The notes: generated by a model not told the origin, from the sequence alone. Positions 10,439 through 20,645 are shown, counted from the first letter of the stretch. The stretch: DNA of 64,000 nt from Choristoneura fumiferana (GCF_025370935.1 NC_133482.1:16906181-16970180), one strand, 5' to 3'. Program-made: numbers and translations.

Positions 10439-10640
10439 CTTATATATATATTAACTGTGATCATGTCTTTATTTGTGCTTTTCGGCACTAATGAGAACAA
10501 AGCGTGATTTATTTATTTTTTTGTTTAATTTTTTATGGCTGAATGTCAAATTTTGCGCAATTTTGGTGAACAGACTATAGTGCAAGTATACTCAGTATCC
10601 AATCCGCCTAGTTTCAATGATTGGCCCACCGGGGATAAAA

Positions 10641-11047
10641 TAGTTATTTGTGTCACAAGGGAGCAAAATTATGTATTTACGGCGAGGGCGTACATTGAAT
10701 CCAGAATGTAGCGAAGGATTCTACAATAGAATCCTGGGCGTAGCGAGGGATTCTTAAGTAGAATCCTGAGCGTAATGAGGGATTCAAGTGTTAACGCCCA
10801 AGATGAAAATAATTTTGCTCCCGAGTCGCTCTACAACTTTTCACACCGAGCATTAAGAAACTTGAAAAAAAAAATTCTAAATATTATTAAAGAACAACCA
10901 GCACAGAAAATGGCGTGGCTTTACAATTATTAACTTTAAAAATGGCATTTGCAATAATACACTTAGAAAAGCCTTGAACAGAAAAGTTGCACTTTGCTCC
11001 TCTCGACAGGGAGGAAAAGTTACTTTTCTGAAGGAGAGGTGTGAAAA
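10641..11047 (+). mobile_element. Family H element, copy 1
   Basis: The common start is ATAGTTATTTGTGTCAC and the common end GAGGTGTGAAAA, shared with 44643-45019 and 47841-48251. The 5' third holds three imperfect repeats of a GTAGCGA.GGATTCT unit of about 30 bp, with GGATTCT/AGAATCC hairpins. The 3' end holds a nested hairpin, CAGAAAAGT...ACTTTTCTG. No transposase is present and the class is unknown. Confidence 0.75.
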
Positions 11048-11159
11048 CTACATTTCTTTTCAATCATTTCAACTTTAAATGCCTTTGACAATCCAGCACT
11101 ACGACTACGAGTAGGTACAGGTACATCCTTGCACTTAAAAACAGCCCATAAAATAATTA

Positions 11160-11503
11160 TATAATTATTTTATTTTATACTTTTTGATATTTCTGTGAAA
11201 ATGGTAGATTGAAGGTATTATAACCCGTATATATTTAAAATGGGCTAATTATTATCTTTCATTTGATACCCATATCTATATAATACAAAATATTTTTTTA
11301 CTCTTCCGCCATTTTTTTTCGCAGAAGCCATATTGAAATATTATATCCAATGATACCTCATGTTAAAATCCGTCCAGCCGTTAAGGCTGCAGTGAGGATC
11401 AAAGAAATGGACATACATACAAACATACACACATAGGTACATCCATACATACATACATACATACGCGCGAAAAACATAACCCTCCTTGGGGCAGTCGGGT
11501 AAA
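11160..11503 (+). repeat. Family C repeat, longest copy
   Basis: It contains TCTGTGAAAATGGTAGATTG, ATTTAAAATGGGCTAATTAT, CCAATGATACCTCATG, CGTCCAGCCGTTAAGGCTGC, an (ATAC)n tract and the end GGGGCAGTCGGGTAAAT. Part of it can be translated on the minus strand but shows no known domain. Confidence 0.7.
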
Positions 11504-11766
11504 TAATATTAATACCTATATTATTTGTTATTAAAGGCCTTGATATTTTATTTACTTGATTATGGTACATAGTTAGTATATGTAAATGTGGCTTTGACCT
11601 GTTAATATTTAGATAGGTTTCCATATAATTGAATAATACATACCCAGAATCCTAGACAGAGCGTCGTAATTAAATCAGCGATTGAATTAATTGATGAATA
11701 TGGAATCAAAGGCTATGATATTATGTAGTCAATGATGTAGTTGAAGTCGTAGTAGACAAAAAAATC
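11504..11766. other. Unique-looking AT-rich spacer
   Basis: No repeat partner, promoter box or open frame of interest was found. Confidence 0.4.
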
Positions 11767-11993
11767 AACACTCGACTGTTTTTAAAAACCAACCAAATCG
11801 AATTCAAAGTTCAATATGTCAAAAACGGCTAAAACGATAAACATGTCTAAGAACCATCGCTAGTAAACCAGATTTCGAATAAAAAAACACCGCATTCAAA
11901 TCGGTCTACCCGTTTAAGAGCTACGGTGTCACAGACAGACACACATAGTGGTCAAACTTATAACACCCCTCTTTTTTGCATCGGGGGTTAAAA
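11767..11993 (-). repeat. Family E repeat (CCCCCGACGCAAAAAG), minus copy
   Basis: On the minus strand it runs from TTTTTAACCCCCGATGCAAA through the GACCACTATGTGTGTCTGTC tract and AAACGGGTAGACCGATTTG to TTTTTGACATATTGAACTTT. Copies: 13262-13550 and 60908-61135 (plus), 29988-30172 and 43578-43802 (minus). Confidence 0.7.
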
Positions 11994-12033
11994 AGAAGAA
12001 AACAAGTCATGGTCTACAATGCTATTAAATGGG

Positions 12034-12083
12034 CGCACCAAAATTCGCATTACTTTCACTAGCCATAATAATAATGTTTGTCA
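12034..12083. repeat. Terminus of the fold-back family at 12906-13220
   Basis: GGGCGCACCAAAATTCGCAT, then ACTAGCCATAAT and TGTTTGTCATAAT, resemble the outer arm of the element at 12906. Only one arm is present. Confidence 0.45.
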
Positions 12084-12090
12084 TAATAAG

Positions 12091-12378
12091 TTTTTGGTAA
12101 AAAAAACATTTTTAATGCAAGTTTTTTTTTGCTTACTATACTTTCGTTGATTGTACTTGCATTGTCATCCAAACTATATTTGCATACCAAATTTCAAGTC
12201 GATGCCATTAACCTGGCCGGACTAAATACCAGGATGTCACTACCAGATTATTGTATTGTCACGCAATTTTCATAAGTATGCCATATTTCAAGTCAATCCA
12301 ACTACTGGAAGTTGGTCGAATTTAACTTGCAAGATTTCATTACAGACAGACAACGGGACAGGTGAAACTAAATAAAAG
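12091..12378 (+). repeat. GACAGGTGAAACTAAATAAA repeat, copy 2
   Basis: It shares the AAACATTTTTAATGCAAG head, the CCAAATTTCAAGTCGATGCC core and the GGGACAGGTGAAACTAAATA end with 1991-2310. Its ACAGACAGACA tract is shorter. Confidence 0.7.
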
Positions 12379-12905
12379 CTTGTAAAAACCTCATGAAAAA
12401 AACAACGCATTAAATAGATCGCACGCAGCACTATAATTCCCGTCTATCCCACTAGTCCCATTAAGTTGTCCCATCATGGGACAACTGACACGATTACGTC
12501 CCAGGCGTAGGTAATTAAATAAATGTAACAAACGTCAGCTGTCAGATTTAGCACATTCAATGATTTTAAATATTTTATTTATCTATAGGTAGTTCGTTTT
12601 TTTTAGCATTAGAAAGAAGGTAAGCTATCTTGAAGTGTATTTTTATTGAAAAACACTTTTAAAAAATAAGTCGCAACAAATAGTAACAATTACTTGTAGC
12701 AAGGACATGCTTTTGGTATCCATAAGTAAGAGCTACTGTTTTTTAAAAACGTTTTTCAATAAAAGGACTCGTCAACATTGTTTATCCTTTTTCTAATGCA
12801 AAATAAAACGAAGTATACCATTGTATTACTAACTAGACTAAAGTATTTTAAAAGAAATGTAATTATTTAGATAGATTGTTGGGGCAATTTCAATATTTAA
12901 GACGG
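12379..12905. other. Non-coding spacer with a weak inverted repeat
   Basis: The stretch 12646-12768 has imperfect arms (TATTGAAAAACACTTTTAAA against TTAAAAACGTTTTTCAATA). It may be an old MITE. Nothing else was recognised. Confidence 0.35.
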
Positions 12906-13220
12906 GAGCGCCAAAGTTCGCATACTCTTCGCAAGTCATACCGTAATTTTTGTCCGAATCATCGTTTGTCATATCTTTTTCCCACTGAATAAGAATAAGA
13001 ATAAACGTATTTATAATACAACATTGAAAATATTCGCACAGTGAAATACCCGGCGTGAAACCATAAATTTTCTGAATTTTTTTTAATGGTCACTATGGGT
13101 TTGGTTTGGATTGTTTTATAACAATTCTGAACAATTGTTGGATTCAGAGAAAAAAGAGTTATGACAAACGATAATTCTGACAAACATTATACATTTGGAC
13201 TATCGATAAGTATGCGCGCC
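12906..13220. mobile_element. Fold-back element with about 85-bp imperfect inverted repeats
   Basis: The left arm holds GCGCCAAAGTTCGCATACTC...ATCGTTTGTCATATC and the right arm, read in complement, GGCGCGCATACTTATCG...ATCGTTTGTCATAAC. The arms enclose roughly 150 bp. It has no coding capacity. Confidence 0.65.
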
Positions 13221-13261
13221 GATATGGACCCACTTAAGAGACCTAATTGACGTCGTTTTGT

Positions 13262-13550
13262 TTTTAACCCCCGACGCAAAAAGAAGGGTGTTATAAGTTT
13301 GACCGCTATGTTGTTCTGTGTGTCTGTATATCTGTGTGTCTGTGTATCTGTCTGTCTGTCTGTGGCACCGTAGCTCTTAAACGGATGGACCAATTTGAAT
13401 GCGGTTTTTTTATTTGAAATCAGGTTTTCTAGCAATGGTTCTCAGACATGGTCCATCAAGATCAGTTTAGCCGTTTTTGACATATTGAACTTTGAAGTGA
13501 AAAAGTCGGGAGTTTTCCAACTTTTTACTTTTTGTTGGTTAGGTTATTTA
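13262..13550 (+). repeat. Family E repeat, plus copy with enlarged TGTC tract
   Basis: It begins AACCCCCGACGCAAAAAG and continues GGGTGTTATAAGTTTGACCG. A TGTGTGTCTGTATATCTGTG-type microsatellite (about 13316-13362) is followed by CACCGTAGCTCTTAAACGGA. It ends near TTTGTTGGTTAGG. Confidence 0.75.
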
Positions 13551-14160
13551 CATTTAGTTAAATACCTAAACCTATCAAGTATAAACTGGTCACTTTAAGC
13601 TATATTTTCACCAGTTTATCCCGTGTTATGACGATACTCTTTGAAAGGTATTTGGGGCCCGGATAATTCTGGCGGGACACAATGGGTCCCTAAATGTAAC
13701 CCCGATGAGGTAATGTTAATGGAACATCATCCCCGAAGGCTCTCCATCTGGATTCAAGTATTCAAGGAAATTGGGCGAAAATATTCTCTTTGCGTATGGC
13801 TAAGGTCGCTGTAAAAAGGGCTATAATGTTGTAGGTTGAATTTGTTTTTGTTCACGTTAGAGTATTACCTATACGTTATGCCTATCCAATTTATTGAATA
13901 TGTAAACAAACCGATTTCATCAAAATTCTTGTATAAACACTCACTGGATCGAATCAATAACACATTTATCTATAATTCGTGTCTTTTAACTAGATGTCTA
14001 ATCACTTTTTTCACCAAAATTCACTTGATTTAAATATTTAATTTTATTTGAAAAATCTTCGTCAAAATCTGACGTTATTTCTTGTTTGAAACATGTGTAT
14101 AATCTGTAGTAGCATAGACTAGCGTAAAGATGGTGGAAAATTTGTCATTTTAAGAGCGTT
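13551..14160. other. Non-coding stretch, nothing recognised
   Basis: Ordinary AT-rich sequence. Short open frames such as 13836-14033 show no family signature. Confidence 0.4.
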
Positions 14161-14418
14161 GCATTTTTGTTAGTTTTTCTCGATTATTCCATAAAAATTG
14201 AATGAAAATTAATAATGTTGTCTGATAGAACACTTCTTAATATATAAATAATTATTCGTTATAGCCTTTTATTTTCTTTAAAAACCGGTTATATACATTA
14301 ATTAATTTTTAAGGAATATAAAAGTCTATCACGATATATTAAGAAGTGTTCTATCAGAAAACATTTTTAATTTTTATTCAATTTTTATGGAATAATCGAG
14401 AAAAACTTACAAAAATGC
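14161..14418. mobile_element. Fold-back MITE with about 85-bp arms
   Basis: The left arm starts GCATTTTTGTTAGTTTTTCT and runs through GAATAATCG-type complements. The right arm ends AGAAAAACTTACAAAAATGC. Both contain TAGAACACTTCTTAATATA or its complement next to the centre. The interior of about 85 bp contains one AACCGGTT site. Confidence 0.8.
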
Positions 14419-14539
14419 CACGTTGAAGCAGGAATAAAAGCTCTTAAAAATATTTTATCGCCACATACCAAACAGAGAGCAAAACTTATACGCATAAAGG
14501 CGTAGACAGATAGGCAATTATTTAGTAGTAGGTAGTAAT

Positions 14540-14670
14540 AAGGTAAACGTACAAGTGCTCGACACTGTCCCAATAGTTGGCATCTTTAATCTTATGCCAT
14601 TAGCAATAGAGATGACAGCAGGGTGTCGTCTATTGGGGATTAGCGTGTTGAGCACTCAGACGTTTACCTT
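14540..14670. mobile_element. 131-bp MITE with AAGGTAAACGT ends
   Basis: AAGGTAAACGT at the left is matched by ACGTTTACCTT at the right. The arms continue for about 35 bp through GTGCTCGACAC.GTCCCAATA and its complement. The tips resemble those of 29491-29689. The reading frame 14555-14761 crosses it and is spurious. Confidence 0.75.
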
Positions 14671-15201
14671 ACTTTCGGCAAGTCATGAATGTAGCAACTT
14701 TACAAGGTCATCGTTGCCTATCGGCCTAGAGGGGAGAAATGGGTTTCTGGCTCTCGTATAACACACGCTGCAGAATACCAATATTGAGCTATCAATAACA
14801 CATTTTAATCACTATGTCACAGCACTATTCTCAGGACACAGACAATAAAAATCTATTACAGCGTAATCTCCTAAGCACATCCCGGGTATCCCGGAGCGAC
14901 GTTTTTACCGCGATGCCGCACGTCCTTATCGCACTAATTTATTGGGAGCAAGTTTGTCCCGGGTATCGGATGGGACAATAGTCCCGGGATCGGATGCACG
15001 TGCGTGTACGTTTTTATGGTCATATTCGAGTTTTTGATGCGCAATTAAACGTTGGTGATTATATCACCTATAATGTAATTTTTAAACTATATCTAGTTGT
15101 TTTGGTGCAAAAAGTTTATTATTGAAATGTCATTATTTCGAATTGAGTCAGTACAATTCTAAAGGTGCGATATGGTGGTGGTGATGGTGATTGTACCACT
15201 G
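14671..15201. other. Non-coding stretch with CCCGGGATCGGATG-like repeats
   Basis: TCCCGGGTATC occurs near 14880 and 14957, and GTCCCGGGATCGGATG near 14981. No gene was recognised. Confidence 0.35.
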
Positions 15202-15743
15202 GTGATAATCAAGGTAAAAAGTAAAAATCAAACATCAAAGGGATTGAACATAAGTTTTATCGACTATTCCAGTTATCGATGTTACCGAATCAACTCTTCG
15301 CTTGTTATCGCCTTGCAACATTATTCTGTAACATTTGACCTCTTTGATAAGCGACTTGCATCTCCATATTAAAATAAAATAAATCGCGTCAAAGTCACAT
15401 ATTATGACATTTATGTCGCTTGAGTTTTTCCAAGTCATTCCCGTGTTATTAAAATGGTTAATCCTAAAAGAAAAACGATTGACAAACGGATAAAAAAACA
15501 ACCCTTACTTATTTACAATGAAGATTCTTCAACGATATACTGCTCTAAATGTAAAGTTAATTTAAAGCAGCTCAAGCTCTTTATATTTTAATTGTAACTT
15601 ACTTAAAAAGCGCTATTTTAAAAGTACCTACTATTTCCTGTTTTATTAATTACTGAAATATTTATCGATAGTCGATAAAACTTATGTTCAATTCCTTTGA
15701 CGTTTGATTTTTGCTATGAGAAATTCCGCTCCTTGGTGATAAT
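15202..15743. mobile_element. Non-autonomous hAT-type transposon with 8-bp target duplication
   Basis: GTGATAAT at 15202-15209 is repeated exactly at 15736-15743, the 8-bp duplication typical of hAT elements. The element (15210-15735) starts CAAGG and ends CCTTG. Just inside, about 50 bp of near-perfect inverted repeat (AAAATCAAAC.TCAAAGG.AT...CATAAGTTTTATCGACTAT) occupies about 15221-15275 and 15664-15714. At 526 bp it is far too short for a transposase but holds a short zinc-finger-like frame. Confidence 0.85.
15454..15591 (+). pseudogene. 45-codon remnant resembling the N-terminus of a BED/CGGBP1-like hAT transposase
   Basis: The frame starts with ATG at 15454 and stops at TAA (15589-15591). 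It encodes a lysine/arginine-rich start (MVNPKRKTIDKRIKKQ) and then YNEDSSTIYCSKCKVN. A basic N-terminus followed by a single C-x2-C with a preceding YC is how hAT-derived BED-type fingers begin. The second half of the finger is missing. Its place inside a hAT-type element supports the reading. It is inferred to be a relic and not a functional gene. Confidence 0.45.
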
Positions 15744-15801
15744 ATTGATTGGACAAGCTTAGGTACATCAAAATATGTAATGTAAAGTAAGAACATTACA
15801 A

Positions 15802-16239
15802 TCACATCCAGGGATGTTACGGAGCTCCGATTCCGTTTCCGTTAAGTCGGAACTTCCGTTTGATATTAAACATCCGTTTCGGTTCCGGTTCCGTTACTTT
15901 TCAAACGGAAATTATATCGGATGTCAATGCTTAGCGCGGCGACTGGACATGAGTGGCGTACACCAAAAACATACAGAGGGCTAATTATGTAACGTTTTTG
16001 ACACTCGCGATCACAATCAAATGACAGTTTTTGTATGCGAAAACTATCATTTAATTGTGATCGCAAGTGTCAGAAACTTTACGCAATAAACCCTCAGGTT
16101 TAGTAGACCTACCCTTAACATCTCGTCCACCTATCACTCAGGCTCCGATTCTGGTTCCGGTTCCGTTTTCGGATCCGATTTCGTTTCTGGTTCCGATAAA
16201 CTAAATTGAAAACATCATCTTACATCCCCTGTCACATAA
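15802..16239. mobile_element. Second hAT-like non-autonomous element with CCGGTTCCGTT subterminal repeats
   Basis: The left tip CAGGGATGT (15809) and right tip ACATCCCCTG (ending 16231) are inverted repeats of hAT style. The flanks TCACATCC and TCACATAA match at 6 of 8 positions. Both subterminal regions are filled with TTCCGTT, GGTTCCGGTTCCGTT and CGGAAC motifs in inverted orientation. A separate 120-bp palindrome sits inside (15976-16095). Confidence 0.7.
15976..16095. mobile_element. 120-bp palindromic MITE (GAGGGC...), nested copy
   Basis: It begins GAGGGCTAATTATGTAACG and ends CGCAATAAACCCTC. The arms contain CACTCGCGATCACAATCAAA and its complement ATTTAATTGTGATCGCAAGT. A second copy of identical length lies at 63665-63784. 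It sits within the hAT-like element, so it appears to have inserted later. Confidence 0.75.
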
Positions 16240-16249
16240 CAATGGAAAA

Positions 16250-16495
16250 ACACAAGACATAAACGTGACTTTTTTGTGTGTGACTGGGCCGGACTTGTCT
16301 GGCGCATGCACTCAAACCATTTGAGGACATCGTTACCGAATGGGTTCTGAGATGGCCAAACGAGCAGAGGCAGACCCAAGAGAGATGGCGGAACGACCTG
16401 TGCGCTTTTCAGCTTCAGTGGCAGGTGCATGCCCGGGATAGAGAATAGTGGCGGAGAGAAGGCGGAGAGTAGGACATAGGAACTAAAACAAGCCA
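16250..16495 (+). pseudogene. LINE C-terminal fragment (RTE-like style)
   Basis: Frameshifted translation gives RWRNDLCAFQLQWQVHARDR and similar residues, the tryptophan-rich W.DDL...W...A.DR..W arrangement seen at the end of RTE-type LINE proteins. It is not the same subfamily as the fragment at 32488-32932. The minus-strand frame here is an artefact. Confidence 0.5.
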
Positions 16496-17212
16496 TATCG
16501 ACACGAGATGTTTAGCCACGCGAGCAGACCGAGGGTGGCTAAAGTTCGAGTGTCATAATCACGGACACATACAAAATTAGCTTTATTGTAGCCCTTTGAG
16601 TATATCTAATAGATGTTTTATTTACATACATATTATTATTATAAGCTCTCTATAATGATTAGCATAAAGGTTCTTTGTTAGAACAAATTTCTCATTTACG
16701 AAACACATACATATGTAGCATACTCGCAAACTTCCTTATTTATATCATTAGTATGATTAAAGGCAAAACACCTAGCAGCTATTTCTCAGACTGCCTCAAA
16801 ATGCCAGGGACACAAATCTTGAGTACAATCACATTTCCATTTGAACCCCAAACGAATGTTTCGGGAAGATCACGGGTTCCCCAGGGAACCACCGAACGTC
16901 CCGGAATGGGTTCCCTGAGACGTCTCCTTATAATTAAGTGGGATTCAGTAGGAATACTTTTAATTGAGACTTTAATTTAAAATTTGATGATTGGCTGAGT
17001 TTTGCCTTCCATGCTATTTTTTATCACGCTTTTACTTGTAACTTTTTAATACGTACCTAGTATGTGTAACACAATCCTTTAACTTGATCTTCAACCCTTT
17101 TTCGTTTATGTCAGGTAATTATAAGACATCTTTAAGAAATCTTGTAATGAAATATCTATAACTTAATCCAAATAGAATAAAATGTCAGCACGAAATTAAA
17201 ATCTTAATTTGA
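16496..17212. other. Non-coding stretch, nothing recognised
   Basis: A 101-codon open frame (16675-16980) shows no domain, signal peptide or coding-like composition, so I do not call it. No repeat partner was seen in the window. Confidence 0.4.
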
Positions 17213-17295
17213 AGTCTCTGTGTATATATCTGTTTTTTCTGTACTGCTTGCTATGTGTTGGAGTGCAATAAAGAGTTTTTGTATTGTATTGTAAA
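17213..17295 (+). mobile_element. LINE 3' end (GCAATAAAGAGTT type)
   Basis: CTGTACTGCTTGCTATGTG, then AGTGCAATAAAGAGTT and TTGTATTGTATTGT, form a short 3' UTR ending in a degenerate pentamer tail. A sister end at 44565-45045 is interrupted by family H. Inverted relatives lie at 57163 and 58718. Confidence 0.6.
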
Positions 17296-17741
17296 ATTAG
17301 GTGTACAATGTCAATTTAGAATTAAATAAAAAAAAGAATGAACAGTAAAAACATAGATATAAAAATTACAATTTCATTGTCAACTTTGGTTAAAAGAGAC
17401 AATTTATCACATAAATCGTTTACTTGCAAGATTTGACCGAAAATTGTTAGAATTTTTAGAACAGTGAACTCATACCAATTACTTAAAAGGGCATTGGCAT
17501 AAACGGGTACGATGTAGTATAAAAATGAAATGTAATCAATTTTGTAAATTAAAGCGTACCTACTGTATAAAATTTCGGTTATAAGTTACCCTTAAACTCG
17601 TAAAACCCTTAATTAGGGAATAATAACGTTTCTGCCGGTACCCTATTTCCCCTTCGATACGTTAAAGGATATTTAATGCATTTTTGGAGCATAATTTAGA
17701 TAAACGAGACGGTGTGATTTCATTAAGAACCGGGCAAGTGC
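17296..17741. other. AT-rich non-coding, nothing recognised
   Basis: No open frame, tRNA box or repeat partner was noticed. Confidence 0.4.
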
Positions 17742-17810
17742 GAGTTGGGGTCGTGTACCGTGGGTTCCGTACAAATTTGTAGGTAAGTGAAAATATTATT
17801 CAACCCGTAT
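17742..17810 (+). repeat. Family F repeat, 5' part
   Basis: CCGGGCAAGTGCGAGTTGGG, then CGTGTACCG and GGGTTCCGTAC, form the head of a widespread repeat. The matching 3' part, with GGACGGACGGAC and GGTACGGAAGCCTAAAAA, is at 18928-19083. The link between the two halves rests partly on my memory of lepidopteran repeats. Confidence 0.45.
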
Positions 17811-17937
17811 TAGCAGAGCCCTCTTTATATGAAAAATATAATTAATATGTAGTAGGTACAGAAGAGAAGTTATTCTACCCCCTAAATTTTTGATTAATTT
17901 TATTACTGTATGTTGTTGTAGCGGTAATAAAAAAAAA

Positions 17938-18240
17938 ACATCTTTCATCACCTGTCCCGATGGTTGTCATCAAATCTTGCAAATTAAATTTGATCCACTT
18001 CCCGGTTACTGATTGAGCTGAAATTTTGCATACTTGTGTCAACTGTGGGACAATACAATAATCTGGTAGTGATATCCTGGTAGTCTGGCCAGGATCGTCT
18101 CCTCTCCGCAGGACGGAGCTCTTCAACGGTTAATGGCATCGACTTGAAATTTAGTATGCAAATGTATTTTGGGTGACAATGCAAGTACAGTCAACAAAAA
18201 GTACAGTCAGAAAAAAAAGTATATTTTTTTATGGTTAGGT
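17938..18240 (-). repeat. GACAGGTGAAACTAAATAAA repeat, copy 3
   Basis: On the minus strand it carries the TTGCATTGTCACCCAAAATA, AAATTTCAAGTCGATGCCAT and GGACAGGTGATGAAAG blocks in the order of the other two copies. It keeps the CTGCGGAGAGGAGACGATCC part found at about 2131 in copy 1 but absent from copy 2. Confidence 0.65.
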
Positions 18241-18275
18241 TATTTTAAAGGGAGGGAGGGGGGATCTATCAGTCA

Positions 18276-18445
18276 TTTTCCGTCATCATCAGCCGGAACA
18301 CGTCCACTGCTGAACAAAGGCTTCCCCTTTAGAACGCCACAATGAACGACAACTCGCCACTTGCATCCACCGGTTTCCCGCAACTCTCACGATGTCGTCA
18401 GTCCCCATGGTGGGAGGCCTGCCAACGCTTCGTCTTTCGTATAAA
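18276..18445 (-). pseudogene. RTE-like LINE C-terminus with (ATG)n end
   Basis: The minus-strand translation gives VGRPP, TDDIVRVAGNRWMQVAS, then WRSKGEAFVQQWT and a stop. It is followed by TGATGATGA, the RTE-type tail. The rest of the LINE is missing (5' truncation). Confidence 0.75.
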
Positions 18446-18672
18446 TATTGTACTAAGTTTATGTTACTGTATGTTTATCTATTTAGTTTTATTGCTGCTA
18501 AAATCTAATCTTTACTTCTTGTCTTATGTAAATGTTGCCTGGAAGAGATCGCTCGGAAGCGATAAGGCCAAATACTGCTTACGAGGGAAAATCTTTATAT
18601 ACCTAGGCTATGATTTTTGTACTGCTACTGCTTACTATTGCGTTGGTGTTCAACAAAGAGTCATTGTGTTGT
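18446..18672 (+). mobile_element. LINE 3' UTR (GGAAGAGATCGCT...GCGATAAGGCC type)
   Basis: TTGCCTGGAAGAGATCGCTC, then AGCGATAAGGCC and a late CAACAAAGAGTCATTGT, are the 3' UTR signature of a LINE. The inverted relative at 57163-57360 carries AGCGATCTCTTCCAGAC. The coding part is absent. Confidence 0.55.
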
Positions 18673-18737
18673 AATATTCATAACAATTTAATCTTAAATC
18701 GTTTACAACCTAAGCAGTTAAATAAATCTTATGTCAC

Positions 18738-18859
18738 ATTAAAACTAACAAGCATTTCTAATTAAATTGCTCGCTAGTGTATGCCTTCATAGCGGGAAGC
18801 AATTAGGATTGTGTTGCCACTTCATACACTGCCGAGCAAAGTACACTGTCAGTTTTAAT
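18738..18859. repeat. Fold-back element, about 122 bp
   Basis: ATTAAAACTAACAAG at the left pairs with CTGTCAGTTTTAAT at the right, and GCTCGCTAGTGTATG pairs with CATACACTGCCGAGC. Imperfect but extended arms indicate an old MITE. Confidence 0.55.
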
Positions 18860-18927
18860 ACGCGGTGAACATTTAGTTTTGAACACTAATTAAAGTTTTG
18901 ATTCACGTTTGTTGTATTTGTTGTTAT

Positions 18928-19083
18928 AGCGGCTACAGTTATACATAATCTGTGAAAATTTCAAGTATCTAACTATCACGGTTCATAAGATACAACCTGG
19001 TGACAGACGGACGGACGGACGGACAGCGAAGTCTTATTAATAAGGTTACCGTTTTTATTCTTTAGGTACGGAAGCCTAAAAAA
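18928..19083 (+). repeat. Family F repeat, 3' part
   Basis: TATCACGGTTCATAAGATAC, then a (GGAC)n tract at about 19008-19024, GCGAAGTCTTA and GTACGGAAGCCTAAAAAA, form the 3' half of this repeat. Confidence 0.5.
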
Positions 19084-19229
19084 AATCTAAACAACAGCTT
19101 AGATTGTACGCCAAAAATTATATCCAACCAAAAGCCTGCTGTAAAAAACGTGCCAAGTCTCAATTAACATCGTTTTTCTATTATAAAAAGTATTGAAATC
19201 TCAAACAGCCAAGCCTATGGTTTTCATCT

Positions 19230-19505
19230 CGTCCTGTACAGGTCCTACTGCAAGGTACATATGCGTTCTCTCAGAATAAAAAAGCTTAGGTCGTAGTTCC
19301 TACGCGGGCCCGAATTGAAAACTCCACACATACCTACACACACTATTAAACTTCTTGGCCGGTGTGTGCAGGTTTTTATGTGTAAATTTCAAATGCGAAT
19401 TCGCACATAAATTCAGAAAAACTCGGATGAAAGCCCGGGCTCGAAACCACGACCCTCTGCTTGAGAGGCAATAGGTCAAACCACTAGACCCCCACCGCTT
19501 TTTTT
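19230..19505 (-). mobile_element. SINE-1, old degraded copy
   Basis: On the minus strand the head keeps GCCTCTCAAGCAGAGGGTCG and a B-box-like GGTTTCGAGCC. The body keeps GTGCGAATTCGCATTTGAAA and the tail AGAACGCATATGTACC. It is the most diverged copy in the window. Confidence 0.6.
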
Positions 19506-19735
19506 AAAGAGAGTGATATTTATTGAGTAATTCTCAAAAAGTTGTCCCGTCATTAAATTGACAAGAAATCAGTTTGTCGAGAAATTATTAACACTAAGGA
19601 CGAGATCATAAAACATAAATTCCATAAAACATCCAAAATTTCTTGACGCAAGGAAAATCACATCGAAACGTTAGGTTAGGTTAGAACTGCGTCCCCCACA
19701 GAAACGAACTGCTACCAGAACAGTAGGTTATTATG

Positions 19736-19965
19736 CCATGCAATATTTTGGGAAGTGCTTTATGCCAAACGATACATTTGACTAAATAATACTTGGTAAT
19801 ATGAAACATGGCTAAATAATTATACGCGAAACAATAATTTCCCAAAAAAAATACTAACTGGAAAATTGCGACAAGTTGTTTTAGCAAATGATTTTTTGCC
19901 AAATGATAATTTGAGTAAAATATTTTGTGATGTGATACTTTAGGAAAAGTTTTATGCCCATACAT
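19736..19965. repeat. Degenerate short-period repeat (GCCAAATGAT-like)
   Basis: GCCAAACGATA, GCAAATGATTT, GCCAAATGATAATT and GGTAATATGAAA-type words recur every 20-30 bp. This looks like a strongly decayed minisatellite of about 20 bp. No coding sense was seen. Confidence 0.4.
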
Positions 19966-20337
19966 TAGTAATTCTGTGGCCGAATTGTCTAACGATCTGA
20001 CATTGGAGATTCTCCATCTTTTTCTACCCTCATTTTATACCGTGTTGCAGAAACAGGTAGTGAAATAGATTGTGATTTCAAGTATGTTATGACAAGGCCT
20101 CTAGCCTGTTATGGGAATCGTGGCTTTGAAACCATGACGCTTTACGTTCAAAAGCGGGCTCTGTTTAGATGCCCGGCTTGTGGAAAACAATATTACGAAA
20201 TATCTCGTAAACCGTTATTGTGTTCAACTTTGAAGTCGTTATCTTCAGGAGCGCGCAGATATTATAATGCTCACTTTTATGGGCTCACTAGATTGTAAAT
20301 TTGTACATAATAGAATAAAAACACATATTTTTGACTT
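19966..20337. other. Non-coding stretch with one short cysteine-containing frame
   Basis: GTGGCCGAATTGTCTAACG at 19978 resembles GTGGCCGTATTGTCCAACG at 27521. The 69-codon frame 20089-20298 contains CPACGKQYYE, reminiscent of a zinc-finger half, but has no second histidine/cysteine pair. I do not call a gene. Confidence 0.35.
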
Positions 20338-20482
20338 TTTTCGGCACAATGTCTTTTTCTTTTTCTTTCTTTTTTAGTATGTTAGAGTATGTAATAAGGT
20401 TGTCTGATTTTTAATTGTATTTTTTTCTTTTTGCTGTGCCGAATTTTGCCAAATAAATTTATACTTTTCTTTTCTTTTTTTA
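20338..20482 (+). mobile_element. LINE 3' end with T-rich tail
   Basis: CTGTGCCGAATTTTGCCAAA followed by AATAAATTTATACTTTTC and TTTCTTTT repeats has the form of a LINE 3' UTR ending in a polyadenylation-like signal and simple repeat. Confidence 0.4.
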
Positions 20483-20645
20483 TATGTATCGCAAAATCAT
20501 AGTAGTCACAGCGTGGGAATATTTGGGAATAAATAGTGAAATTGTTTCGTTTGTAAAATAATGTTTAGAGTGATGTCAGTAAGGTTCACTTAAGGTTAAG
20601 GTTCACTTTTGCTGTTTGTCCTTTTTGTTGCCTCAAAGACAAAGT

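Noticed and set aside
16675..16980. 101-codon open frame
   Set aside because: No domain, no splice or promoter context and no coding-like base use. It is of a length expected by chance in 64 kb read in six frames.
20089..20298. Zinc-finger gene suggested by CPACGKQYYE
   Set aside because: Only one CxxC pair, no matching His/Cys pair in range and no supporting exon structure.
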